This document shows, piece by piece, positions 10,740 to 21,000 of a stretch of 64,000 nucleotides of DNA. Source of the DNA: Mermis nigrescens (Eukaryota > Nematoda > Enoplea > Mermithida > Mermithidae). The notes under the pieces are model-generated. The model worked only from the letters and a program-made list of their open reading frames with translations. It did not search any database and had not been told where the DNA came from. Position 1 is the stretch's first letter, and the number at the start of each line of letters is the position of its first letter. Location: positions 930,001 through 994,000 of the forward strand of contig JAVLUZ010000401.1 of NCBI GenBank assembly GCA_036768485.1, written 5' to 3'. The translations under genes were made by a program, and so were the position numbers.

Positions 10740-11198
10740 TCAGGAGTTAAATCGTTTCACTCTCGTCCTAAACATTTTGCCGACAATGTAATAATCACTC
10801 GCTTCTTGTCCCCAGCCGACCTGCGCTCCTTCCTCTTCGCCAAAAAATAACGTCCCAGAAATCGGGCGATCCAAAATTGGTTCTGTCCGCTTTCGATAAT
10901 TTAATAAATTCTTGGAAAATGAACCAAATACTTTTTCTTTGCTGACCCATAATCGGCTATCAATGAGCTTTTGAAGCGTTTGACGATTGATAATCGGCTC
11001 ACGTAATTCCTGCGATGACCCGTCTTCGACAATTGTCGCCCAAAATTGCGCCGTTATTGCGTTCCAAACGCCTATTCTTCCATACTCCAAGATTTTTCGT
11101 AGTATAACGCCAATAAGTCGTTCGTTTCCGACCCATATTCTCGACTCGACCACCGCCAATAGTGTGTTGAAAGCCGGAAGTTCGAAGTGTGCCGCCAT
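10740..11198 (-). CDS. 152-aa protein of unknown function with an internal duplication
   Basis: The ORF starts MAAHFELPAFNTLLAVVESR and is intact. Two halves look alike: one has LLAVVESRIWVGNERLIGVI followed by ILEYGRIGV and NAITAQFW. The other has LQKLIDSRLWVSKEKVFGS followed by LLNYRKRTE and RPISGTLFF. This suggests an internal duplication of about 50 residues. A TATAAATA box at 11238-11245 lies 40 bp upstream of the ATG, as for other Polinton genes. It ends about 50 bp before the start of the polymerase module. I do not recognise the family. A helper in replication or DNA binding would fit the place but is only a guess. Confidence 0.6.
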   Translation of the reverse strand: MAAHFELPAFNTLLAVVESRIWVGNERLIGVILRKILEYGRIGVWNAITAQFWATIVEDGSSQELREPIINRQTLQKLIDSRLWVSKEKVFGSFSKNLLNYRKRTEPILDRPISGTLFFGEEEGAQVGWGQEASDYYIVGKMFRTRVKRFNS

Positions 11199-11237
11199 AG
11201 TTCTTGAGAAGAATGAGCTCGCTAGCTCTGCTTGGCC

Positions 11238-11245
11238 TATTTATA
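11238..11245 (-). promoter_or_regulatory. TATAAATA box of the 152-aa gene
   Basis: Minus-strand TATAAATA 40 bp upstream of the ATG at 11198, inside the inner Polinton. Confidence 0.55.
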
Positions 11246-11259
11246 GTCAGAGCGCTCTG

Positions 11260-11330
11260 TAAGCCCTTCCGGAACAACTTGCAAACCCGTTCCGGAAGGT
11301 CTGTAAGCCCCTTCCGGAACAACTTGCGTG
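11260..11330. repeat. Repeated CCTTCCGGAAC palindromic motif
   Basis: TGTAAGCCCTTCCGGAACAA (11260 region) recurs at about 11300 with a reverse-oriented GTTCCGGAAGG between them. The three copies lie just upstream of the TATA box of the 152-aa gene, so they may be upstream control sites. Confidence 0.45.
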
Positions 11331-11440
11331 ATGAGTAATCATTGCGCGCAAATTGCAAAATATGAGGCAACATACTGAAATTTCTTGTAGTGCTTTGACG
11401 ATGACTCATCCTGATACTTAATCACGTTTTGGCTGCCTAG

Positions 11441-11612
11441 CACACTTAGGCGTCTGGGAAGTATGCAACCCCCTCCAAGAAACCAAAATACCCCCATGAT
11501 TCAATATTTTTTTTGTTTATTTCGTAATTTTTTGATGCCAATGGATAGTTCTCGTTGAAAAATGGGTGTTTTTCGCCATACCATCATTTTTAAGGCAAGT
11601 TTTGACCTTATG
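11441..11612 (-). mobile_element. hAT-like MITE (CACACCTGGGC family), internally deleted copy
   Basis: It starts CACACTTAGGC and ends in TTATG, with flanks CTGCCTAG (11433-11440) and GTGCCTAG (11613-11620), a near-perfect 8-bp duplication. The core phrase GATGCCAATGGATAGT is shared with the other copies. The end segment with TGCCCACGTATG is deleted except for the last bases. Confidence 0.65.
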
Positions 11613-11847
11613 GTGCCTAGCCCCTAAAAGAAAGCATAGAAAAACATAAAAATTAATACTTTTTGCAGAAATTGTTTGAAAATTGACGACAATTTCAATG
11701 GTATGGAAATTGAAGGTAGATGTTTAAGATACAAAAAAGGAAGATTTGAGTACAATATCTAATGAGATTTTAAGCTGCTTATCGCTCTGACTGTTTTGTA
11801 CGCTATTCGATTTATTAAAAACAAAATACTACATAAAAGAGGTGTAA

Positions 11848-12159
11848 TTAATCGTACGGTAGTCTAATTCCGCATTCTTTCAGTATCTTTTCAATATCAT
11901 CAATCTTTTTATACTCTGTCTCAACCGGCGGTTGCGGTTTTGGTGTAGAAAATCGAGCCATTCGTTTATCGATAGATAGTTCGCGGGTTACACGATTTAT
12001 TTCATGTCTTAAACATTCGATAAAAATCAGACGCTTGAATAACGAACGGACTAATAATTTAATATGTACAATTTGTTTATTTGTGACTTGTTGTGTATGT
12101 GCTTTCTTCGAACAGTAAATAATACATACAAGACATGCACGAGAGGGGCATCTCAGCAA
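11848..12159 (-). CDS. Short Polinton ORF running out of the right TIR, unknown
   Basis: The frame covers 103 codons, but its first third lies in the terminal repeat and is unlikely to be protein. The last part, from about MARFSTPKPQPPVETEYKK to the end KECGIRLPYD, has a Pro-rich then charged, helical character that looks coded. A start at the internal Met of RMARFS is possible. No known family is recognised and no TATA box is clear. Between 11613 and 11847 nothing else is seen. Confidence 0.35.
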   Translation of the reverse strand: MLRCPSRACLVCIIYCSKKAHTQQVTNKQIVHIKLLVRSLFKRLIFIECLRHEINRVTRELSIDKRMARFSTPKPQPPVETEYKKIDDIEKILKECGIRLPYD

Positions 12160-12589
12160 GGAAAATTTCTAGATAAAATAGGGCGAAAATCGGAAAAATG
12201 CTTGACCATGTACATTATTTTAATGCAGGCACATAGATCTGGGGGGATGGGGTCCTGACCCCCAAAATTCGGGAAAAACGTTATATTGAGCTGTTTTTGG
12301 GCATAATCCTCCCAAATCCGTGCTGATCCCCCCAGCCACTTGCCTGTTTTATGCATTTTTTGGCACACCAACTGATCCACCATGCAACCTGAGGAACAAC
12401 ACTGCAAGACAGACCATGCTATAACAGGCGGCGCGCTGGGAGCCCCTCCCCTTATACACCCCTCCTTTCCCGTCCTCTATAACGTTGCACCCTCAGCTTA
12501 CCTCAGGGTGCAGATTTTTACGTCATCGCCTATGTTATAACATAGGCTATCCTACAGCGTTGCTCCCCAGGCTGACAGCCATTACTACT
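12055..12589 (-). repeat. Right terminal inverted repeat of the inner Polinton
   Basis: Reverse complement of 4822-5355. It includes the second copy of the internal MITE (12226-12346) at the matching place. It ends in CCATTACTACT followed by the target duplication. Confidence 0.85.
12226..12346. mobile_element. hAT-like MITE inside the right TIR of the inner Polinton
   Basis: Counterpart of 5065-5194 in the opposite arm, from CAGGCACATAG to CACTTGCCTG, flanked by TTTTAATG and TTTTATGC. It has small differences from the left copy. Confidence 0.6.
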
Positions 12590-12796
12590 CTCATAATTCA
12601 ATTATGTTTTTATTGTTGAAGAGCCAGTTCGGAAAAAGATTGTTTTGAAACGAATTCAGGGCGTACATATTTTACTGTACAAATGTGTCCACGATGTATA
12701 GAATATAACCGATCATCTCAGGATGCAGGAAACAGCGTTATAAGGCGATATATAGCCCAAGATTTGGAGAAAGAAAATGAAAAATTGAATTATTAA
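12590..12796 (+). pseudogene. Unknown Polinton ORF, 3' part, beyond the inner Polinton
   Basis: Counting from the interrupted 5' part (codon boundary at 4821), the same frame resumes at 12596 and stays open to TAA at 12794-12796 except for one TGA at 12617-12619. After the TGA the segment has a Cys pair (MCPRCIEYN) and an acidic, Lys/Glu-rich C-terminus (DLEKENEKLNY). The shared frame across 7.8 kb supports the view that this was one gene of roughly 110 codons before insertion. Function is unknown. A CxxC pair could hint at metal binding, but that is weak. Confidence 0.45.
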
Positions 12797-12874
12797 GTAT
12801 TATTTATGATTAAAAAAAATAAAAAACCCCAAAAAATAATAAAATATAAAATCCAAAAATCCTACTCATTCATC

Positions 12875-12882
12875 TATAAGTA
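12875..12882 (+). promoter_or_regulatory. TATAAGTA box of the integrase gene
   Basis: A variant of the Polinton box, 31-38 bp upstream of the integrase ATG at 12913. Confidence 0.5.
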
Positions 12883-12912
12883 TTGTCATTGCATTAATTT
12901 AATATAACCAAA

Positions 12913-13908
12913 ATGGATAGAACATTGAAAAACTTGTATTATAATAGCAAGACTGGTTATTCTGGGGCAAATCAGTTATACAAAAGAAGCAAAAAAGTGT
13001 TACCTAATTTAAAACTTTTGCAAGTGAAAGCATGGCTGGCTAAGCAGCCCACATATACATTACATAAACCAGCCAAAAAGCATTTCACACACAATAAAGT
13101 TTTAGTACGTGGTATCAATGAGCAATGGCAGGCTCATCTTGTTGATTTGCAGTCATTCAGCAAATTCAATGGTGGGTATAAATTTTTACTAAATTGTATC
13201 AATTTGTTTTCAAAATACGCATGGTCTTTGCCACTCAGAAGCAAAACTTCAAAAGCGGTTCTAGAAGCATTCCAGGAAATTTTTAGAACCGGTCGAATGC
13301 CATATAAATTGCAGACAGATGCAGGAAAAGAATTTCTCAACATAGAAGTTCAAAATTTTCTAAAAACTCAGGATATCTATTTTTTCACAACCAAAAGTGA
13401 AATAAAAGCTAGTGTTGTAGAACGTTTTAACCGCACTCTAAAGGAAAAAATGTGGAGATATTTTACAGCCACAAATACATATAGGTACATTGACGTTTTG
13501 GCTGATTTGTTGGAAAATTATAATAATTCGTACCATCGAACTATAAGGACATTTCCGGCAAATGCGGATGAAGAAAATGAGCAGGAAATTCTGAATAAAG
13601 TATTTTGAACCATTAGACAACCTATTATATTTAAATTTGATGTTGGAGATAACGTACGAATAAGTAAAGTAAAACGCGCATTTGAAAAAGGCTTTTGGCC
13701 TAATTGGACAGAAGAGTGGTTCACAATTAAACAAAAATATGCAAGAACACGACGAACTTCAAAAAATCCATGTAAAGAAAGGTGAGCTTTTGATTGTTTA
13801 TAAAATTCTAAATATGCGTAGGAGGAATAATAAGACCGAATATCTGGTCCACTGGCGGGGGTACCCATCAAAATTTGACTCATGGGTTTCCACGATAGTC
13901 AAACTGTA
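12913..13908 (+). pseudogene. Polinton integrase with C-terminal chromodomain (c-integrase)
   Basis: The gene starts MDRTLKNLYYNSKTGYSG. The catalytic core shows Asp in HLVDLQSFS, Asp in LQTDAGKEF and Glu in ASVVERFNRTLKE, the retroviral-type D,D,E arrangement, followed by NSYHRTI. An in-frame TGA at 13606-13608 precedes the SH3-like part (KFDVGDNVRISK, then KGFWPNWTEEWF). After a frameshift near 13735 a chromodomain follows (YKILNMRRRNNKTEYLVHWR, then GYPSKFDSWV). The enzyme inserts the element into target DNA with 6-bp duplications, and the chromodomain may guide it to chromatin. One stop and one shift make this copy defective. Confidence 0.92.
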
Positions 13909-13913
13909 AATAC

Positions 13914-14085
13914 TTTTTGTTTTTTTTTTGAATTTCCAATCTTTACAAAATAATTTCCAAATTTTACAAAATAATTTCCAAATTCTACAAAAAAAGTTTC
14001 CAAATTTTACAAAAAATTCCCAAATTTTACAAAATAATTTCCAAATTTTACAAAAAAAGTTTCCAAATTCTACAAAACACCTATA
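13914..14085 (-). repeat. AT-rich minisatellite near the outer Polinton end
   Basis: About eight units that read TTTTTGTAAAATTTGGAAA on the minus strand. The pattern is close to the inner-element array unit TTTTTGTCAAGTTGTGAAA, and both arrays point inward from their nearest element end. Confidence 0.8.
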
Positions 14086-14223
14086 CTTAAGCATATAAAA
14101 AATCTAGGTAGCAACACAAAACATATAACCTATGTTTCAACACAGAACTATGCTTCAACATAGCCTATGCTTAAGCACTGGCTATACTTCATGTTGCTAC
14201 TTAGGGAGACACGCTTAACTACT
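14086..14223 (-). repeat. Right terminal sequence of the outer Polinton
   Basis: Read inward from 14223 it begins AGTAGTTAAG and carries the palindrome TGCTTAAGCA at 14168-14177. Repeated words of the type AGCATAGGCTATG and CTTAAGCATA follow. The terminal word and palindrome also occur at the ends of the 40101-52896 element. Confidence 0.65.
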
Positions 14224-16264
14224 TACATGTAATGGCTGGAAATCTAGGGAAGGGGTCCCTCGCCATTTTTAGAAGGAGAGGGTTAGCGACTAGATCAAAA
14301 ATGGTAAAAACACATAAAATTAGCCAAAAAAAGCGCAGGTTTTTGCCAAAAAATGGGGGAGGGTCAAATATTTTCTGACTTTCAAGGATGTTTGGGGCTT
14401 CAAAGCGTGGATGGGGAATGGCCCGAACCCCTGTCACATGTATAATTCTCGGCCATTTTCAGGGAAAGGGGGTAAGTGGCTCTATTTTTTGCAGCCACTT
14501 ATCCCCTGAAAATCTTTAAAACGGTAGAAATTGTAATAAGGAATTCTACACCTTTTTACAGTTTTTGTTCTTCAAAAATCTTTGTACATGTACAAAGATG
14601 GTCCTGAAACGTCTTTGTACATCAGCAAAAATCTTCGCCGAATACAAAAGTCCGTGCTTCTAAATGTGATAATTTGGACTGAATTTAGTTGATAATATTA
14701 GTTAAGCGCGAAGTGCCGAAATTTTTATAAGTTTTTGATGGAATTCACATAAAAAACCCGACTGAGAAAGCTAAAACAACTTCTACTACAAAATCAGAAA
14801 TATTACAAAAATTGTGATATGCGAATTAAATCTTGTAATAAGGAACACTGCGCTTAGAATGGAAAAATGGAAAAATGTCCTCCTACACATTTTGCCCTTC
14901 TGCGGATTTACTGTACATAACTGGTGGCAGACTTTGGTATTCAGAAACCCAAAAATTAGCCAAATACACTACTAAAGGTCAAAAACTATTTCTACCACAC
15001 TGAAATCGTTACTGTACCATATGAAAGTATACAAAAATTTGCATGTACAAAACAGTGTTTTTATGTATTCGCCAAAGATTTTTCCCGATGTACAAAGACT
15101 TTTCAGGACTATCTTTGTACATGTACAAAGATTTTTGGAAGATAAAAACAGTAAAAAGGTGTAAAATTCCAAAAATGTTTCGGCGCTTCACTCCAATATG
15201 AAAAAATGTCTGTCTTATATATCTTTAAAATGGCAAAATTTGTATGTAGAATGGAAAAATGTCAAATTTTTAGGCGCTTTGCACCGTTTTGCGACAATTT
15301 CAGTAGTTTTTTACATTAGAAACCCAGAAATTAGCTCAAATATACAATCTAAAGTCAAAAGACCCAGTTTTACCACACTAAAATCGCTACTGTACCATAT
15401 TATAGTAACCAAATATTTCTGTGTATAAAATGTACAAAGACTTTTAGGGACCATCTTTGTGCATGCACAAACGGACCATGTACATAAAAAAACACTGGTA
15501 CAAACTGTACAAGGCTTTTGGGTACAATCTTTGTTCATGTATATACAAAGGTACATTATACAAAAAACACTGTCACATACTGATAGTATGCGAAAATGTG
15601 TATGTTTAAAAATATATTTATATAATATATCTACAAAAATTTGTTAGCTCATACAAAGACCTTTCCGGAGATCTTTGTACAAGCACAAGAAGCTCGTACA
15701 ACAAAATAGAGTCGGCTAATAATAGTCAACCAGTTAATTTTCTGGTCCTCCAATTCGGGATTTCAACCCTCCCTCAAGTCTGGACCTTAGGAAACTATTT
15801 GAGACATATTTAGTTTATCAGATCGGACGCAATTCTGCAGCGTAGATTACATTTGCCTATAATTAACCTCCGTCCTAATAACTATTGCACAAGAAACGCG
15901 TTTTAAAGCATGCAGTTCCCATTCAATTAAATGTAAAAGTGTTTTTAGTAAAAATACTTTGTTGAAAACGTAAAATTTCCAACTAGACATAGAAAGTATT
16001 TGTCAACTCTAAATCTTTTAGCCATAGCTATGAATGAATGAGGTAAAAGTAGCATTTAGTTTAAATAAGTTAAGTGGAGGAATCGAAAACATGCAGATTT
16101 TCCTGGACATTTATTCAGTAAAAGCTCATTTATACACAGTAGCAAAGTTATAACAAGGACTAAGTAAGTATACATATGGTCTAATCAGTACAGTTCTCAA
16201 AATTAACACTTGCTCATTGATAAATAAGTGCCAGTATCACAGCCTGTACAAAATACGAATTACA
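14224..16264. repeat. Decayed repeat cluster rich in CTTTGTACATGTACAAAG palindromes
   Basis: Perfect palindromes CTTTGTACATGTACAAAG occur at 14580-14597 and 15113-15130. They are centred in inverted arms of about 110 bp (about 14542-14652 and 15062-15168). A direct repeat of about 165 bp (14860-15020 and 15248-15415, with the phrase CTACTGTACCATAT) adds a tandem module. Related sequence appears in reverse inside the hAT element at 22953-23045, so this looks like an older internal part of that family. No gene is seen between 14224 and 16264. Confidence 0.5.
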
Positions 16265-16380
16265 CTAAATTTTTCCCAGGCCCCGGCCATTTTTGACCTT
16301 GCCCCGGCTGGGGCCGGGGATGCTGAAAAATGGTCGGGGATTGCCAGCGCCGGGGCCCCGGTCGATCACTAGTGTTGACA
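16265..16380. repeat. GC-rich CCCCGG repeat patch
   Basis: A short GC-rich patch (GGCCCCGGCCATTTTTGACC and its near-inverted partner) in AT-rich surroundings. It may be a small dispersed repeat. No second copy is seen in the window. 16381-16950 shows no supported gene. Confidence 0.35.
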
Positions 16381-16949
16381 TACCGTCAGGCATAACCACA
16401 AAACTGTGCCTCTGCCTCCTGCCAGTCAATTCGACCAAGTGACCGACCAAACTATCGGGTAAGGATGAACAAACACGACCCTATGAGGACAACCCACCAC
16501 ATATAGAAAACAGATTGACCAACACCATAATATACTTAATTTCACATTGTTTTTGACTAATATATTTCTTTCAAATGATCTTTCGAGGTGCGTGATCCTT
16601 GTTTCTTGTTTAGGCTCAGTGAATGCAAAAAGAGAAGTCAAAATTGATTACTGATTTTCTAAATCTTGCTACTTTGTCTACATGTACCGACCAACTAGTT
16701 TCATTGCCAAGTGCTCATGTGAAAAAAAACCTAATTTTAATCTCCAAACTGCCTAAAACCCCCAACTATTGTAAGCATAGGCGTGAAAAAACCTCAACTT
16801 CTAAAATATGTCTGCAATGGCCTCAAAGAAAACTCTCAAAATGGGGAGAAAACCCCCAACTTGACAATCGCGGTTTCGTTCTGTTCCTGTCCTGTCATCT
16901 CGATCATTCATCTTACTACAGTTGATTGCGAGCTGCTAGTAATCTTGTG

Positions 16950-17095
16950 GTTTGAGTAACATTATTTTACCTTAATGTTGGTAAAAAAGATACCATTAAT
17001 CAGCTTCCTAAATAAGAAAACTTAGCGTTAAAGTTTTTAATTCTAAGCCACATTAATGGTATTAAAACGTTAAAATAATGCTAATGTAACCATGC
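16950..17095. mobile_element. Small palindromic MITE candidate
   Basis: Left GTAACATTATTTTACCTTAA pairs with right TTAAAACGTTAAAATAATGC and AATGTAAC. Inner words ACCATTAATC and CATTAATGGT also pair. A foldback of about 145 bp without coding capacity. Confidence 0.45.
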
Positions 17096-17484
17096 TAGAA
17101 CAGACAGACGTATGTAGAAAAAAACGGACGCTGCATAAGCTTAATTTAAGTTTTATTCTTGGTCATAAATACTTTGCATTACAATTAGCATTCACATTTA
17201 ACAATCTATAAGCAATATCAAGCTTAGAACTAGCAGGCAATATTGCACGTTTGCATGTGTACTTAGCATGAATTATAGCTCAAAACGTGCAAAACGAGCC
17301 ATATTTTGTGAATATGAACCTCATATTACTAAGCTTCAATAACATTTAATACCTTAATCCCGTTGAGCCACTCATTATTTACTTTTTGCATATTTTCAAA
17401 TAATTCATTTGTGGTGAATTAATTTATCCAGATTTAGGGTCTGCTTCCAATAATTGGGCATAGTGACCAGGCATGCAGGTATAC

Positions 17485-17560
17485 GAGAGCTGAATGGCTG
17501 GTCTAGTGGATCAGCCGATAGGGAGCATTGTCAGGATCGAAGTGCAACGCTTTCCTCTTA
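17485..17560 (+). repeat. Possible tRNA-derived SINE head or decayed tRNA-like sequence
   Basis: A word like an A box (TGGTCTAGTGGATCAG, 17499 region) is followed about 35 bp later by a weak B-box-like word (AGGATCGAAGTGC). No acceptor-stem pairing is convincing and it is not called as a tRNA gene. 17096-17480 holds nothing recognisable. Confidence 0.2.
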
Positions 17561-17799
17561 TCTATTGATATACGCCTGATCTAAGGGCCCTGGAAGTTGG
17601 GGGTGATCCCTTCTATGTGATGAATCAATGAATTAACGCTTTAACTTTTACTTACAATATGTACATGTTCGAAAATACATATGTACAAATATGTTATTAA
17701 AAGTAAGATCTGAAATTATGAACAAATAAATTGATAAGCATTATAAACGAGAGAGGTTAGACGTTGCTAAAATCTATGACAACGAGACTATAGATACTC

Positions 17800-18020
17800 A
17801 GCCTCCTGATAGAAAATCAGGGTATCAGCTTAAGAGTCTGAGCGGCGATATATAATCACAGTGTCAGCTTAAGAAAGGTGACTAACACGCTCAGGGCATC
17901 AGCAGTAAAGGCTGAGTAACATGGCGACAGCAGTGAAGGCTGAGACGCACTCTATGGCGTCAACATATCACAAGCTGAGCCCCACACTCGGCATCAGCAC
18001 ACCACAAGCTGAGCAATTTT
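17800..18020. repeat. Degenerate tandem repeat with CATCAG/AAGCTGAG words
   Basis: Words of the type GGCATCAGCA and CAAGCTGAG or AGGCTGAG recur every 25-45 bp. The pattern is irregular and non-coding. Confidence 0.4.
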
Positions 18021-21000
18021 TCTCAGATCTTTCTGGCTTTATACTGCGCTGCGTAGAGCATTTTGGCCAGAGGCTCATAAAACATACTTTGTCTTGAGCG
18101 CTTAATTCGGACATTTTTTCTATCCTTTACATGCGTGCATAGCTTGTCAAGCATACATTTTATTTGAATTGCTGACCCTTTGACAGCGCCGCTTTCCGTC
18201 TTCGTGAACTTACATGGTCTTTACGCTACCTTGTGTTACCTTTCTCACCTTTTGCCCTTTTTGAGCTTATATGCATGTTGACGTGTGTTAATCCGGAAAA
18301 ATCCGGTTCTTATTGCCCTTCAGTGTTCCAAAAATCCCTGCGCTTATGGGCATGTGTCAATTTAATCGGTCTTAACTTTTTATTGGGAAAAAGTATTAAT
18401 TGGTCGTTATTTTTATGACCTTTTTGCGGCAAAAGAAGCATTTCATTTTGAAGCATATTAATTCATGCTGCAGCAAATTTTATCTTGTATGTATATACAA
18501 GAATAAAAGAATAAAGTGCTTATGCATGTATCTATTCGATATCTCAGTATTGCTCTCTCATAAATTCTTTGCATAATCCATTTGATATTTACATATAAAA
18601 CATTCACACTATAACTCTAAATATATTTAATAATAATATGCCTAAACATGTAAATCATATTATTAAATATAATATATCAAATGATAATTCACATTCATTA
18701 TATACATAAATTGAAAGAAGCTGTACAGATTTGGCTCCAACTTGATATGCCTCCTTTTAGGATCAGCCATCCTCGGCTGATGACGGTTGCTCGGTTGCTG
18801 TGGGATGCTGGTTCATCAAAAAGTATTGTTTTCAAATTATTTGTGTACGTGTTTCATCTTATTTCGCTAAAATGATGTTGTCATGTTGATTAAGGCAAAA
18901 TGCTGGATCCAATTAGGTCTATATTTTCTATTGCTTTTGTTTCTTCTATGATTTCTCAGATAGGTTAAGTTCAGTTTAAATTTTATGAGCAGGTGAATTT
19001 CTGTTTTTCCATACTCGTATAGTCAAAAGCGTCCATTAGAAAGCAGCTTATGGCTTTAATGTGCTCAGTTTGTGCTCAGTTTCATTTTGCGATGATGAAA
19101 TGTCAGCATCATGTTTGATCCACTGCAGGATTTAGTTTTTTATCAATTGCTAACAAATCATTAATTGATGTTTCTCGGTTCCGCGCTTCATTCATTAAAT
19201 TTTATTGGTGCATGTTTATTGCAAGCTCTTGAACGCGTTTTGGTTACAGTTTTGCCTCATACACATTAGAGTTTCTGATTTTCTAGCAAACTCGATAGAA
19301 GAATTGAGTCTTTAAAACCAATTGGATCGGTTCTTTTACATACTCGGCAAAACCTGTTATGACTGCTGACCAAAAATCTCACTTTACCCCTATTAGCTGC
19401 TATTGGGGTAATTTAAGTTTTATGGATACAAATCTCGCAAATTTTGTACAATTTCTAAATCCAGGTAGACGTAAGTCGACTTTTCATTGATTTGATTTAG
19501 GTGGCTTTAACATTCGTTGTCCTTTTATCATGCATTTTACAGCTTCACTTAAACCACTTGGGGTTGACTTTGAAGCATGGGGTACGCATAAATTATCAAA
19601 GAACATTTTCGACTTATGTTCAAATAAGCAGTAATCATAAAGATCAGCATAATTATTAAAAATTTAATTGACAATTGCACTGAACCTTTGATTAAAGAAT
19701 TGAATTAGTGGAAAAAGTGGTTTGGTTCACCACAATTAGTTTTCCATCGCGTTCTCAGCACTTTGAACAGCAGTTTTTTCCCGTCCCTGCCCCACTAGCA
19801 TTTCATCAAATTTTTCGGTTTTATAGAGGCTATTCCGTAAAAGTCCAAAAGCGGATTATCCATTCCAGCCGCTCAATGGTTATCAGAAAGTTCTTAGGCG
19901 TTTCAAACTGGAAAATGCATTATTTGCTTTCCGATTGAATTAAAATAGACTAACACTAACAAGAATGACTCAAACGTCTGTTCCTCATTCATTTTTGCAG
20001 CAAAAAATTGGCAACGTTTTGCTGATAATATAAAGCTTCTGGAAATTTGATTAAGGCTTCCTTCCTGGGAGGACAACCAAATTTCTTTTTAATTCTCCAT
20101 AGGTAGGTACTTATAATATATGTCATTAACTTCATGCTTCACATAATTTTCAGAACATTTACCATTTTTGCAACTTCACAAAGTTCAGGCATAGCCGATG
20201 AACTAAGCAACCAATTCCTACGTGGAAGAAGGCTGTTGCCCTTATAATGGGGTCTGGGATATGAAAAATAACTGATTAATCCATGTTTCTTTGGAATTAA
20301 TGAAAATTCTAGCCACATTCTTCGAAAAGCTCGAAATTTCATTTTGAAATAATCGAATGTTGAAGTAATTTAAATTTGAATCCACATGATTGAGATTTTC
20401 TTTCTTGATTCTCAAAAATTTTGGCAAGTGTAATTTACGATAGGGAAAAACGCTTAATCTCATGGGAGTCAGATCCTGTCACAACTCCCTGCTCTAAGGT
20501 TAAACGTTTTATGTAGCTCGTTAGACCGCATATTATTCTTTCATCAAAATGACCGCCTGCAGAACGTCTTTTACAACGTAATCCTCATTGATAAGTGAGG
20601 GAATAATACTTTGCATTATGCATTTTGCGAAAATCGGGCAAAATTACCGCATGACTACTGCGGTTTATGCCACAAATTCGAAAAAGTTAATTGTCTGCGG
20701 TACCCTTCATAAAATACACAAGAGTTAATGTCATGTGAGCTCTTTAAAATGAAGACTGCTATTTTTCTTGATTATCAAAATCTCAGCGCCTAGCGCTTAG
20801 TTTTACTTCAAAAATAGAATTTTTGAAGGTTTGGTGGTTGTAAAGTGAATGGCAATATTTGCAAAAACATTAAATTTTAGAGTATGCATATATAAGATAA
20901 CAATAGCAAAATTAAGTACAAAAAGACGCAAAAATATATGAACATATTGTAAGGCTTGTAAATACAGGTATAACATTTAGGAATGATAAAGAGACAATAG

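Larger units (their letters stand above)
4822..12589. mobile_element. Inner Polinton nested in the outer one (7768 bp, complete ends)
   Basis: Both ends start AGTAGTAATGGCTGTCAGCC read inward (4822 rightwards and 12589 leftwards), and the inverted arms stay alike for about 530 bp. The flanks are CTCATG (4816-4821) and CTCATA (12590-12595), a 6-bp target duplication with one difference, the size expected for Polintons. The cargo is reduced to a decayed polymerase B, a 152-aa ORF, a short ORF near the right arm and a minisatellite. No capsid, protease, ATPase or integrase gene was found, so it appears to be a replication-only, non-autonomous or degraded element. Confidence 0.88.
1..14223. mobile_element. 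Outer Polinton/Maverick element, left end outside window
   Basis: The gene set is the Polinton set: capsid proteins, adenain-type protease, packaging ATPase and chromodomain integrase. The right end is placed at 14223, where the plus strand ends in CTTAACTACT. Read inward this is AGTAGTTAAG, the same start as the large element at 40101-52896. The integrase lies next to this terminus and points towards it, a usual Polinton layout. The possible target duplication is TACATG (14224-14229), but its partner is outside the window. No polymerase B of this element is seen, so it would have to lie left of position 1 or be lost. A second Polinton is inserted at 4822-12589. Confidence 0.85.

Noticed and set aside
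13798..14094. 98-codon frame spelling WKLFCKIW repeats
   Set aside because: Translation of the outer minisatellite.
17485..17560. tRNA gene
   Set aside because: Weak A- and B-box words only. The cloverleaf cannot be drawn with paired stems, so it is listed only as a low-confidence SINE head.
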